Positions 37,536-47,000 of a stretch of DNA of 64,000 bases are shown piece by piece. The translations under genes were made by a program, and so were the position numbers. Source of the DNA: Pseudoalteromonas carrageenovora IAM 12662 (GTDB lineage: Bacteria; Pseudomonadota; Gammaproteobacteria; Enterobacterales; Alteromonadaceae). The notes under the pieces are model-generated. The model was not told the origin of the DNA. It searched no databases and saw only the letters and a program-made list of their open reading frames with translations. The number at the start of each line of letters is the position of its first letter. Position 1 is the stretch's first letter. The stretch is from contig NZ_LT965928.1 in assembly GCF_900239935.1 (NCBI RefSeq), forward strand, positions 2,148,507 to 2,212,506, in the 5' to 3' direction.

Positions 37536-38598
37536 AGCCCTTCGCTAACCCCTGTAAAAACTCTAAACTTAGCTTTTCTTGATTATTTGCCTGATACGGT
37601 AGTTGTTGTAAGCTATCGTATGCAAAATCGGTGATCTCAAAAATACTAACTTCACTATTACCAAAACTATTGAGCTCACCAGGACTTGGTGACATCCTCT
37701 CAATCACAAAGTCACTTAAATGCATATCAGTAATACCTTGGGGTAACACCGACCAATGCGCTTTTAAGGTAACGCTTTGACTCCCTTTTGACAAACGCTC
37801 TTTAGCCACTAAATGTGCAAGAGGTGTATTACCACTGTATAAATTAGCCCTTACACGGTAAAGGCCACTCTTTTTTACAGTTAAATTTGCAGGCACAAGC
37901 ATATTTTCATTTTGGGGGTAAGCATTTTCAAACCCAGTTAACGTGGCACTAGGCGCCATGTATTGAATCTGCGCGACTACTGGTACTTTTTTCCCTGCTA
38001 TATCGGCATCAACAAATATTTGTAAATTACGTGGGTAGTCTTCTTTAGCTTTAAAAGTAACAATAGCCTCACCTTGTCGCGCTGAGCCATTGTGAGTATT
38101 TAGCACTTCTTTGGTATCTGTATTTGATAACTCAACACTTACTTTTGTTAAGTTAGTTGCACTTACACTCAACTCAATTTCTTCTGGGTAAACATATCTA
38201 TATTGCTTTAAGCTCAAAGTAAGCGCTTCAGTGCCCGATTCATCAATTGGGCTTATTACAGGATAAAATTGGTTTGGTTTTAAACGGTCTTCATCTTGTG
38301 GGTTTAAAGGTTGAGAGTAAGGTGGATATTTAAGTGCACTTTCATATTGCATAACCACTTGCTCTGCCGCTTTTGTTAAATCTTCATTAAAGGCAACTTG
38401 TTTTTTTGACTCTATTTTTTTATTTTTTGGTAAATCAATGGCTATCACTTTACTAGGAACAGGTGCAGTAGCCATAGTTGATTGATAAACCAACTCTTTT
38501 TTTTGCTCATCGATTGGAGCTTCATCACTTTGGTTAACAAACCATAAAGTATATAAAGCTATACTGATAAGTAACGCTACTGCGTAAAATTTCTTCAT
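37534..38598 (-). CDS. Membrane-anchored periplasmic protein of unknown function
   Basis: 354 residues. An N-terminal membrane helix or uncleaved signal (about 3-20, FYAVALLISIALYTLWFV) precedes a low-complexity charged stretch and then a beta-rich region that looks like two or three Ig-like repeats (about 120-300). It may belong to DUF4785, but this is a weak recollection. The gene is 51 bp after a secreted lipase-like gene on the same strand, an arrangement that recalls lipase plus anchored chaperone, although no lipase-chaperone motif is present. Confidence 0.7.
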   Translation of the reverse strand: MKKFYAVALLISIALYTLWFVNQSDEAPIDEQKKELVYQSTMATAPVPSKVIAIDLPKNKKIESKKQVAFNEDLTKAAEQVVMQYESALKYPPYSQPLNPQDEDRLKPNQFYPVISPIDESGTEALTLSLKQYRYVYPEEIELSVSATNLTKVSVELSNTDTKEVLNTHNGSARQGEAIVTFKAKEDYPRNLQIFVDADIAGKKVPVVAQIQYMAPSATLTGFENAYPQNENMLVPANLTVKKSGLYRVRANLYSGNTPLAHLVAKERLSKGSQSVTLKAHWSVLPQGITDMHLSDFVIERMSPSPGELNSFGNSEVSIFEITDFAYDSLQQLPYQANNQEKLSLEFLQGLAKG

Positions 38599-38649
38599 AA
38601 GTATTAAATATTCCTTTAAAGCGTGCAGATCACTGCACGCTATTTATTT

Positions 38650-39711
38650 TTATGGGATCACATTATAAATAAGTGCTGACGCACTTTTACTATTTGAGTC
38701 TTTTATATAACGGTACTGCTTTTTCCAAAACCAAGTTCCTGTTGTTTCATCAAAAGTAGTAAAACCAACATTTTGATCATCAACGCCTATATTATTCATT
38801 GCAATAGTCACATTACCTTTGCGCTGCGCGTTATGGATTTCATTATGGCTGTAACTGTCGCTCATCATCATTGGGTAATGGTTTGGCATAAAGCTATTTA
38901 CAGCATCACCTTGCGACTTTAAACGTCCATCTGTATCAATACTTTGGCTGCAACTGCCAAAAGATTTTGCAGAGCTTGCGCCACATGACGAATGCGATGC
39001 CACTACCGAATCATCATTACCTTTTAAAAAACCACCTGTTATACCTAAATATGCATTTCCATCGGCTACAAAACGTAAACGAGGGGTACGTGCATCAGGA
39101 AGCGGCGAAATTTTACGCGCATTATTTACTTTTAAGTCGTGTAAAACGCCTACGGCTTCTGTTACATCACTTCCTAGCCACCATTTGAGTGCGGCATCCA
39201 CTGCAAAGTTCCATGCAGCGCCAGTTAATGCACTTACTGCAACATCTGCAAGCTCGCTACCACCACCTGCCCCCGCTAAATCAAAGGTAGCCACAATATT
39301 AAGTGGCTCAAATCCTGCATTTTCTAGCCAATTTTCCTGATTATCAATAATATGACGTGCAATTAAATCACCAGTTGAATGCGTTACTAATACACAACCC
39401 TGATCGCATAGATTCGAGCGAGAAATTTGTTTTAATTTAGGCCATACCCAATCAGTTGCAATTTTACCTTCTACTCGCTCGTATGCAGGCCAATCAATAC
39501 GTTCGTCAGCTCTGTTGTTCCAGTACGACTGCCAATAGGTTTCGCCATCATTAACAACGTCACTACCCGACTTGTTTGTTATTTGTGAGACCTGCAAACC
39601 ATGAATTAATATAATTTTGTAGTCTTTACTTGTTGCAGAAAAGCTCATTAACATAGCAAGGCCTGCACCAAGTAAATAACTTAGCTTTTGTGTGCGTTTT
39701 TTGTTGTTCAT
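38650..39711 (-). CDS. Secreted alpha/beta hydrolase, lipase-like
   Basis: 353 residues from the ATG at 39711, which has AAGGA five or six bases upstream; the frame extends to 39765 but would bury the signal peptide. A signal peptide (about 1-28, KLSYLLGAGLAMLMSFSATS) is followed by ILIHGLQ (oxyanion region, HG at 37-38) and the nucleophile elbow VTHSTGD with Ser112. Paired cysteines (LCDQGC, SCGASS, GSCSQS) suit a secreted enzyme. Substrate is not known; lipase or esterase activity is likely. It is probably co-transcribed with the anchored protein downstream. Confidence 0.82.
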   Translation of the reverse strand: MNNKKRTQKLSYLLGAGLAMLMSFSATSKDYKIILIHGLQVSQITNKSGSDVVNDGETYWQSYWNNRADERIDWPAYERVEGKIATDWVWPKLKQISRSNLCDQGCVLVTHSTGDLIARHIIDNQENWLENAGFEPLNIVATFDLAGAGGGSELADVAVSALTGAAWNFAVDAALKWWLGSDVTEAVGVLHDLKVNNARKISPLPDARTPRLRFVADGNAYLGITGGFLKGNDDSVVASHSSCGASSAKSFGSCSQSIDTDGRLKSQGDAVNSFMPNHYPMMMSDSYSHNEIHNAQRKGNVTIAMNNIGVDDQNVGFTTFDETTGTWFWKKQYRYIKDSNSKSASALIYNVIP

Positions 39712-39924
39712 ATAATTCCTTAATGGTGTGTGTTCAATGTGTTTTTGATCATTAAAGGTATTCATGTGGTGTTTTGCGCTGCGCGATACACAGCACAGGC
39801 ATCAGTATTAGGAACAACGCTCAAAAATGCAACAAGTTATTATCATTTACTTAATTTAAATTTTTACTCAAATTAAATCAATTAATTAATGACCTATCAT
39901 TGTAAAAAATGAAATTGTTTATAG

Positions 39925-40141
39925 GTATTATACCAATTAGCTTTATTAAGTGATTTATTTTGAGGCTGGAAAAACATGTTGATAGCTAGGCAAAAAATTG
40001 GCTATTTAGTTGTTCTCGCAATTGCTCCTGCATTGCTCTACCTTCTGCATCCATGCAGTCGTAAATGAGAATTTTGTAACGCAGGTAGCGAGACCTTTAG
40101 CCCTGCTAAAATGATTAAATATTATTGCGGATTGGCATTAC
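39925..40141. repeat. Short repeat-like element with degenerate inverted ends
   Basis: The left end (GTATTATACCAATTAGC) and the reverse complement of the right end (GTAATGCCAATCCGCAATAA) share CCAAT-2-GC and about 20 of 29 further bases, giving dyad-related ends around a 150-bp core. On the minus strand the core has a 22-codon frame from 40054 to 39986 (MDAEGRAMQEQLREQL and on). It lies in the 635-bp gap 39712-40346. Only one copy is in this window. Confidence 0.45.
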
Positions 40142-40161
40142 TAGGGCGTGTAGATCTTTTA
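40142..40161 (+). repeat. Isolated end of the TA-ended repeat family
   Basis: TAGGGCGTGTAGATCTTT matches the left terminal repeat of the elements at 56313 and 41685 with one or two changes, but the internal sequence that should follow is absent. It abuts the repeat at 39925-40141, as if one element had landed in another and the remainder decayed. No other feature was seen between here and the terminator at 40302. Confidence 0.5.
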
Positions 40162-40301
40162 AGGTTTAATTTTCAGCAGTCTGTTTAGTATTTAGTTAAG
40201 CCTTAGGAACTTATATTTTAAATTGAGGGCGGTTTAGGTGATATTAATTTTTAGTTAGGTATTGATTAGATGGAGTAATTTTAAAAATTACGCATTAATT
40301 T

Positions 40302-40337
40302 AAATACTTGGCTCTATTAATTAAAGCCAAGTATTTT
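40302..40337 (-). terminator. Terminator of the chemotaxis receptor gene
   Basis: A 12-bp perfect stem (AAATACTTGGCT / AGCCAAGTATTT) has an 11-base loop. The minus-strand tail starts with ATTTA rather than a pure T-run. Confidence 0.7.
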
Positions 40338-40346
40338 ACAGGTAGA

Positions 40347-41672
40347 TTAGCTGTTCGCTTTTAGCTCGCTAGTAAACTGGCCTATCGCATTTACTACTTC
40401 TTGCGCACCGTTTTGTATTTCGCTCATAACATCACCAGATTCTTTAGATAATGCTAAACCGCGTTCGGCTTTTTCCTGACCTTGCTCTATAACCGAAACC
40501 GTATTTTGAGTTTGCGAGCGGTTTCGTTGCACTACTTCTACAATTTCTTCGGTTGCTTTTGATGTACGCGACGCTAAAAGTCTAACCTCATCGGCTACCA
40601 CAGCAAATCCTCGCCCTTGCTCTCCAGCGCGTGCGGCTTCTATTGCAGCATTTAAAGCAAGTAAATTTGTTTGCTCAGCTATGCTACTAATACTTTGTAC
40701 AATACTTGCTATTTGCTGCGACTGCTGATCAAGCGCCGATATTTCGCTGGCTGCTTGCTCCATATTTATTGCAAGTTCAGTCATTACTGCAACAGTGTCT
40801 TTAATTACTCCAGCGCCTTGCTCTGCTTTTTTATCTGTTTGAGTAGACGTGTTGTATGCAATTTCCGCGGCTTGCGATATAGCTATTTCTTGATTAACTT
40901 GATCAGTAATAACCGTTGCAAACTTCATAACTTTATAAAGTTCATTAGCATCATTAGAAATTGGATTGTAAGAGGCTTCAAGCCACACAATATTTCCGTA
41001 TTTATCAACGCGTTTAAAACGCTCAGCTATAAACTGCCCTTCACGTAGTTTCTTCCAAAACTGTTGATATTCTTGTGAGTTAGCTTCTGCTGGCTCACAA
41101 AATGTTCGGTGGTGTTTACCAATTAATTCTTTTTCTTGGTAACCCATTGCTGCTAAAAATTGATCATTTGCTTTTAATACATGACCTTCTAAATCAAATT
41201 CAATCACCGCCATAGAGCGATAAATTGCCTTAATTGTGTCGCTTTGCTCACGAGATGCAGTAATAGTTTTGGTTAAATCACTGCCAAATATAGAAAAATA
41301 AAGAAGCTGATCTTGCTCACCTTTCACTGGGTGTACTATTAAACGTAACCATTCTGCTTTGCCATCAAAGCGGGTAATTTGTAATGTGCCACCCCAGTGG
41401 CCTTCTGTTTTAATTGCTTGTTGTAAGCTTGCAAAATCTTTAGATTGACGCGACTGCTCAGTAATAAAATCATTAAAAGGATTATTCGTTAACGTATCTT
41501 CGTCATAACCAAGCTTCTGCAAAAATAAATCATTGGCATGAGAAATACGCCCATCATAAAGAATATTAACAACTAACATCTCACGATAAAGGCCTTCCCA
41601 TACTTGTTGCAGAGGATAAAGCTCAGCTTTTAAAGAGGCGATTTCATTTTGTTTATTTTTAGAAAAAAACAT
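40347..41672 (-). CDS. Cytoplasmic PAS-PAS methyl-accepting chemotaxis protein
   Basis: 441 residues, without any membrane helix. Two PAS domains (about 28-130 and 148-258; ANDLFLQKLGYDEDTL and ANDQFLAAMGYQEKEL) precede a short signalling domain (about 265-441) with the CheA/CheW-binding tip IAEQTNLLALNAAIEAARAG and GRGFAVVADEVR at 331-363. The PAS pair suggests sensing of redox state, oxygen or a small ligand, as in Aer-type receptors, though Aer has membrane anchoring. AAGGA lies 3-7 bases before the ATG; a repeat element starts 13 bp upstream of the ATG. Confidence 0.92.
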   Translation of the reverse strand: MFFSKNKQNEIASLKAELYPLQQVWEGLYREMLVVNILYDGRISHANDLFLQKLGYDEDTLTNNPFNDFITEQSRQSKDFASLQQAIKTEGHWGGTLQITRFDGKAEWLRLIVHPVKGEQDQLLYFSIFGSDLTKTITASREQSDTIKAIYRSMAVIEFDLEGHVLKANDQFLAAMGYQEKELIGKHHRTFCEPAEANSQEYQQFWKKLREGQFIAERFKRVDKYGNIVWLEASYNPISNDANELYKVMKFATVITDQVNQEIAISQAAEIAYNTSTQTDKKAEQGAGVIKDTVAVMTELAINMEQAASEISALDQQSQQIASIVQSISSIAEQTNLLALNAAIEAARAGEQGRGFAVVADEVRLLASRTSKATEEIVEVVQRNRSQTQNTVSVIEQGQEKAERGLALSKESGDVMSEIQNGAQEVVNAIGQFTSELKANS

Positions 41673-41684
41673 TAATATCCTTAC

Positions 41685-41971
41685 TAAGGCGAGTTGATCT
41701 TTGTTAATTGAAATTTGTTCAATCTAAAGCGATTTAATCTCGGTACAACATTTGTAACCTAGTGGGCTAGGTAACTGATCCTGCGTTACACTACTGGCTT
41801 AAGGCAACAAAAAATAATAATCCTAGAAAGAACCCTTTGAACAGCGCATGTTTGGTATTTATATTGTGTTATCGCCTATGAGTAGGAAATAACCACACTA
41901 CATCAGCTCAGCCTTGCCTAAAAACCACATAGGTTGCTTGTAGTTCAACCACTAAAAACAACACGCCCTTA
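41685..41971 (+). repeat. MITE-like TA-ended repeat, copy C (287 bp)
   Basis: The left end TAAGGCGAGTTGATCTTTG and right end CAACACGCCCTTA are inverted relatives. Internal blocks shared with copy A at 56313 include TTGTAACCTAGTGGGCT, CCTGCGTTAC, TACTGGCTTA, CAGCGCATGTTT, GTTATCGCCTAT and GCCTTGCCTAAAAACCA, in the same order and orientation. It fills most of the 375-bp gap between the chemotaxis gene and recD. Confidence 0.8.
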
Positions 41972-42047
41972 TACAATTAATATAAGTTAATTTCAGTATA
42001 GAAGGTAATTACAATAACGCGATAAATAATAAGCAGTTAAAACTAAA

Positions 42048-44078
42048 TTAACTATTTAATCTTTCATATAAGCCAGATGCTCGGGATACACTTTTATTCA
42101 TTGCTAGTTGCAACACTTTTTTATCTGCCACCAGCTCAAACTTATTTTTAGCACGCGTTATACCGGTATACACTAATTGCCTGTTTATACCCATACGAGC
42201 TTGCTTAAGCGCAGGCAGCACCATTGCTGTATAGTTAAATTCAGAGCCTTGAGATTTATGTATAGTCATAACATATACTTTGTCGTGAGCGGGTAAGCGC
42301 GCGGGTGAAAATGCACGTTCATTACCTTGCTCGTCTATAAATATTGCTTTGAGTTGATTACTTTCATCGTGCATTAAAATACCAATATCACCATTAAAAA
42401 GTTTAAGCTGGTAATCGTTTTGGCTCACCATAATAGGCATACCACTATAATGACGCTGATTAGGGCTAACAGTTATTAAACCTTGCTGTTGTAGGGCTCT
42501 TTCAATACGCAAATTTAAACTATTTACACCGTAATCACCTTCGCGCACTGCAGCAAGTAATTGGTAATTAGCAAATGCACTGTGTATTTGTGCAACGCTT
42601 GCACCTTGAGCAATAAGCTCTAAGTAATTTTTATAATGGCCCGCAGCACTTTTTACGAGCTTTTCGATGGGTTTTGCTACAAAGTCGTAATCTAAAATCA
42701 CATCGTTAAAGCGCCCTTCAGTACTTTCTTGCTCAACGTAATTTAAAATACCGGTGTTATTAATGTTTACCGCAAGTGCTAGTTGACCAATGCCACTTTG
42801 TGCATCAAATCGATAACTGTGCTGTAAAAATGCAATACAGTCAGCAAGTTTAAATTCACTATGTGTTTGAGTCGCTAATTTATTATTTCCATTAAAACAT
42901 AACTGATTAAGCTCATCGCACCGCGCTTTTGAGTAATTAGGCGTATGTCCAAGTTCTAATCCTTGGCATAAATCACTCATTACACTGCCGGTATCAACTG
43001 AGGCTAGTTGATCTTTATCGCCTAGTAATATTAAGCGTGCATGCGCAGGCAGTGCCTCTATTAATTTGGCCATTAGCGATAAATCGACCATGCTCGCTTC
43101 GTCAATAATTAATACATCTAAGTGCAGTGGATTAGCTTTATTATGCCTAAATTTATTAGTAAACGGTTTCACGCCTAATAAACGATGAATAGTTTGAGCA
43201 CTTTGAGGTATCAGCGTTTTAATATCATCTGGAATCGTTGTAAGCTTATTTTTAGCCCCTAAAATAGACTCACTTAAACGTGCTGCCGCCTTACCTGTTG
43301 GTGCCACCAGCTTAATGCTTAGGGGTGCTGTTTTATAAAGTGACTGTAAAATAGCGAGTAACTTAGTCACCGTAGTGGTTTTACCGGTGCCAGGCCCTCC
43401 GGTGATCACACTAAACCCTTTGGTTGCAGCAATAGCACACGCTACTTTTTGCCAATCAGTTTCAATTGCTGGGTTTGTCGGAAAATAAGTATTTAAAAGC
43501 GCAGCTAACACCTCGTTATTTATATTGAGCTTTCGCTCGCTCATACTTAATAGCCTTGTGGCTAATGTTTGCTCATAACCTGCTAGGCGCGCAAAATAAA
43601 GGCGCTCATTAAATAATTGCAGTGGTTTACTCTCGCCAACGCTTTGATGATTTTGTAAGTAGTTATACGCGGTTTGAGCATTAAAGCCCTCTGCAAAGGG
43701 AGTTAATGTGTCGGGTATATTTCCTTCAAGTTTATTAAAACCACTTTGGCGCAAATTAAACGGGTTACTCCAATCAACATCGTTTAATGTTAAGCAGCTA
43801 TGCTGACTTTGCTGCGATAAACACAGTAATAAAATAATATAAAATAATTCATTATCCGATTGTTCAAACTCATTACCGCATAGCAATTGTGCAAGCTTTA
43901 TATCAACCATACGAACACGGTTTTGCGCTGTTAAATATTCAAGTAACGAAACAGTACTCACATTATTGGCTAACTGTGGCTGTGGTATTAGCTCTGCCGG
44001 ATCATGTGTAAACGGCTCGTCGATGTGTGCCTCGTCAATATCATCAAACAAACCCGGTTGCTGGCTTAAATCGCTCAT
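42048..44078 (-). CDS. recD: Exodeoxyribonuclease V subunit alpha
   Basis: 676 residues. An N-terminal domain (about 1-170) precedes a superfamily 1 helicase core with Walker A GGPGTGKTTT (about 226-235), DEAS box (LIIDEASMVD) and the C-terminal MTIHKSQGSEF and VYTGITRAK motifs. RecD is the 5'-3' motor of RecBCD, which processes double-strand breaks for RecA loading. Its start overlaps the recB stop by 4 bp. It is the last gene of recC-recB-recD. Confidence 0.97.
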   Translation of the reverse strand: MSDLSQQPGLFDDIDEAHIDEPFTHDPAELIPQPQLANNVSTVSLLEYLTAQNRVRMVDIKLAQLLCGNEFEQSDNELFYIILLLCLSQQSQHSCLTLNDVDWSNPFNLRQSGFNKLEGNIPDTLTPFAEGFNAQTAYNYLQNHQSVGESKPLQLFNERLYFARLAGYEQTLATRLLSMSERKLNINNEVLAALLNTYFPTNPAIETDWQKVACAIAATKGFSVITGGPGTGKTTTVTKLLAILQSLYKTAPLSIKLVAPTGKAAARLSESILGAKNKLTTIPDDIKTLIPQSAQTIHRLLGVKPFTNKFRHNKANPLHLDVLIIDEASMVDLSLMAKLIEALPAHARLILLGDKDQLASVDTGSVMSDLCQGLELGHTPNYSKARCDELNQLCFNGNNKLATQTHSEFKLADCIAFLQHSYRFDAQSGIGQLALAVNINNTGILNYVEQESTEGRFNDVILDYDFVAKPIEKLVKSAAGHYKNYLELIAQGASVAQIHSAFANYQLLAAVREGDYGVNSLNLRIERALQQQGLITVSPNQRHYSGMPIMVSQNDYQLKLFNGDIGILMHDESNQLKAIFIDEQGNERAFSPARLPAHDKVYVMTIHKSQGSEFNYTAMVLPALKQARMGINRQLVYTGITRAKNKFELVADKKVLQLAMNKSVSRASGLYERLNS

Positions 44079-47000
44079 AGCATAGCTCCTTGGCTAAACA
44101 AGCCATCTAAAATAGTTACTTGCTCTTGCGTTAATTTTTTAAAATACACGCCTTGTCCTGCAGGCATCCCACGTAAAAAGGTGTAATAAACACCACCTAA
44201 ATGGGTCTCTATTGAGTAATCACTAATGCGTTGTTTTAACAACCGGTGCAAAGCAACGGTATATATTAAATACTGTAAATGATACTGATGGCTACTCATC
44301 GCTTGCTCTAGTAAGTCACTCTTATAATCAGCAGGGGTATTACCTAAGTAATTAGACTTATAATCTAAAATGTAATACTTACCTTGATAGCAAAAAATTA
44401 AATCTATAAAGCCTTTTAAGAGCCCTTTTACATTAGCAAATTCGAGTTTGCTCTGAGTAAAGCCAAAATGTTTAATAAGGATTTCGTTTAATTTGGGTGC
44501 ACTTAAACTGCTCAGAGGTAAATTAAATTCCATTTCTACAAGGCAATCACTTGGCGCTAATTTACTCAAGCTTAAATCATTACTGCTGTTAGCATTTAAT
44601 GGGCATTGCAACGAATCGAGTATCCACTGCTCAGTAACATATTGCCAGCTTTCGCTAATGTGGTATTTTTCAAGCGCACGCTTTACAACCTCATCTAGGT
44701 TTTGCTCTTTATTTGTAGGGTGCTCAAGTGGGCTTGTAAAATCAATTTGCTCAAATATTTCGTGCAAACAACTACCCGGTTTTGCACCTTTAGGAAAACT
44801 GTAAGGGGAAGGTAGCTCGTCTTCTTGTGCTGCAAACTCATCCTTTTCATGATCTTCATCACTGCGCCCAGGCTCTATATGGTCGGTGTGCTTTTTAAAG
44901 CTCAGCGCACTAAAGCTAGTTGCTCGCCAGTCACGTTCAATAGTTGCCGTTACACTATTAATGCTAAGCGCTTGGGATGAGTTTTCACTTTGTGCAAAAC
45001 GTAATGTGCCCTGCTCTAACAACGTTTGTGAGGTAAATTGCTGATAACTCATCGCTTTATTAGTATCGCAAAATTCACTTAAATGTGTACGCCATACTTG
45101 GCTGCTTGAAAGCTTAAGTCCTGAAAATAAAACATGCCCAAGTGCACTACTTTGAATAGCCAAGCGGCTGCTTTGCCCTTGCCCAATGTTATAAACGCCT
45201 AGCGAGCAAAAATGTACTGCGCGGGTAAGCGCTACATATAATAGCCGTAAGTCTTCAGCTAGGCGCTCTTGCTCTGCTTTTTGCAGTGCATCTTCGTTTT
45301 TACTTAAATCGTAAACCAATTTACCTTTATCATGATAAAGCGCTTCCTTGGTTTCGCGATAGCCACTAGCAAAAGGCATAAATACCAGTGGGTATTCAAG
45401 CCCTTTTGATGCGTGCATTGTTACAATTTTAACTAAGTTAGCATCGCTTTCTAGGCGTACTTGTACGGTTTCACCATCTTGTTGACTTACCTTTTGTGCA
45501 AACCAGCGCAGTAAACGTAAGGTGCCCTCAAGCTCAATTTGTTTTTGCTGGAGTATTTCACCTAAGTGCCTAAAGTCGGTTAGCCATCGTTCTACGTTAT
45601 ACCCTAAACCTTGCCATTTAGCGCTTAGCTGATTGTGGCTCATTAAGCGCTCAAGCATGGCCATAGCGCCTTGTTTGTTCCAAATATGACCAAGTTGTGC
45701 AAAAAAGTTTAAGTGCTCTTGCCATTTATTTTCATCATCAGCGAGTGCAAATATATCGTTATAACTTAAACAAAATAATGGGCCGGCAAGCACACCACGC
45801 AGTAATGACTCGTCGTACTGACCGTGTAAAGCCGTTAAAAAGTTAAGTAAATGATGGCTAAGCTCTTGGCTAAATACACTCTCTCGCGATAAGTAAACGC
45901 TAGAAATTTTGGCATCACCCAGCGCTTTTTTCATTATTTGTGCTTCTACACGGTCGCGTACTAATATACAAATGTCGGCAGCGCTTACGGGCTTATTGCC
46001 TATGCATGCTGTGCCTTGTTTTGCTTTTTCAAGCAAGGTAACAATTTTATTAGCAAAGTGAGTGGCTAAATGTGCTTGCCCCACTCCTTTGTTTGTTGGT
46101 TTGTTTTTTTCATCCGCAGCTTCATCAACAAATACGTTAAATTCAAAGGCCGTGGCTGGTTTACCATCTACTATAAATGTTTCGTCAGCTTTTTTACCTT
46201 TAGCAGCCACCGCGTTAAACGGTATAGCGTCGTTATAAATAAAGCTATTAGCATGTTTACCAAATAAGCTATTAACGCTATTTACTATATCAGTGCTTGA
46301 GCGAAAGTTTGTACCTAGAGTAAATTGTTGCTCTGTTTGAACCGCTTCTTTTGCACCAATATAGGTAAAAATATCAGCGCCCCTAAAGCCATAAATAGCC
46401 TGCTTTGGGTCACCTATCATAGCAAGCGTAGTATTTTCTTGGCCGTATATTTTACTAAAAATACCATACTGAATCGGGTCGGTATCTTGGAACTCATCTA
46501 TCATGGCAACCGGAAACAACTGCGCTATTTTTTGCGCCAGTGCATCGCCTTGCTCACCATTCAATGCGCTGTGTAAATTGGTGAGTAAATCATCTGGGGT
46601 GATCACGCTTTGTTCTTGCTTGCGTTTTACTATGGCGGCTTTAACCCAGCGTGAAGCGTACTGCACTATCGCTATTTTTAAACCTTGATTTATCGTGTTA
46701 TTAAGCGCAGCGAGTTCGTCAAACTGACTCAGTAATGGATGCGTAAATAATGGCTGATTTTTTTTATAATTTGCTGCATCACTTAAATTTTCGCTGCTCC
46801 ATACCTCGAACGAATATTTGCTAGTGCCAAACTCAAAAAACAAATCCTCACTTGCACAAAAGGCTTCAAGCGCAGCCAAGCTTCCCTTACGAGCAGGTGT
46901 TTTAGAACCACTTAAGCCTGAGCCTTTAATCGCAGCAATAAATTCTTGATCTATTACCGCCCTTTTAAATGCAGGTACTCTATTAATGTATTCATCACGG

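Noticed and set aside
37534..38598. Lipase-specific foldase (Lif)
   Set aside because: The position and anchor fit, but none of the Lif helical motifs are present and the protein looks beta-rich.
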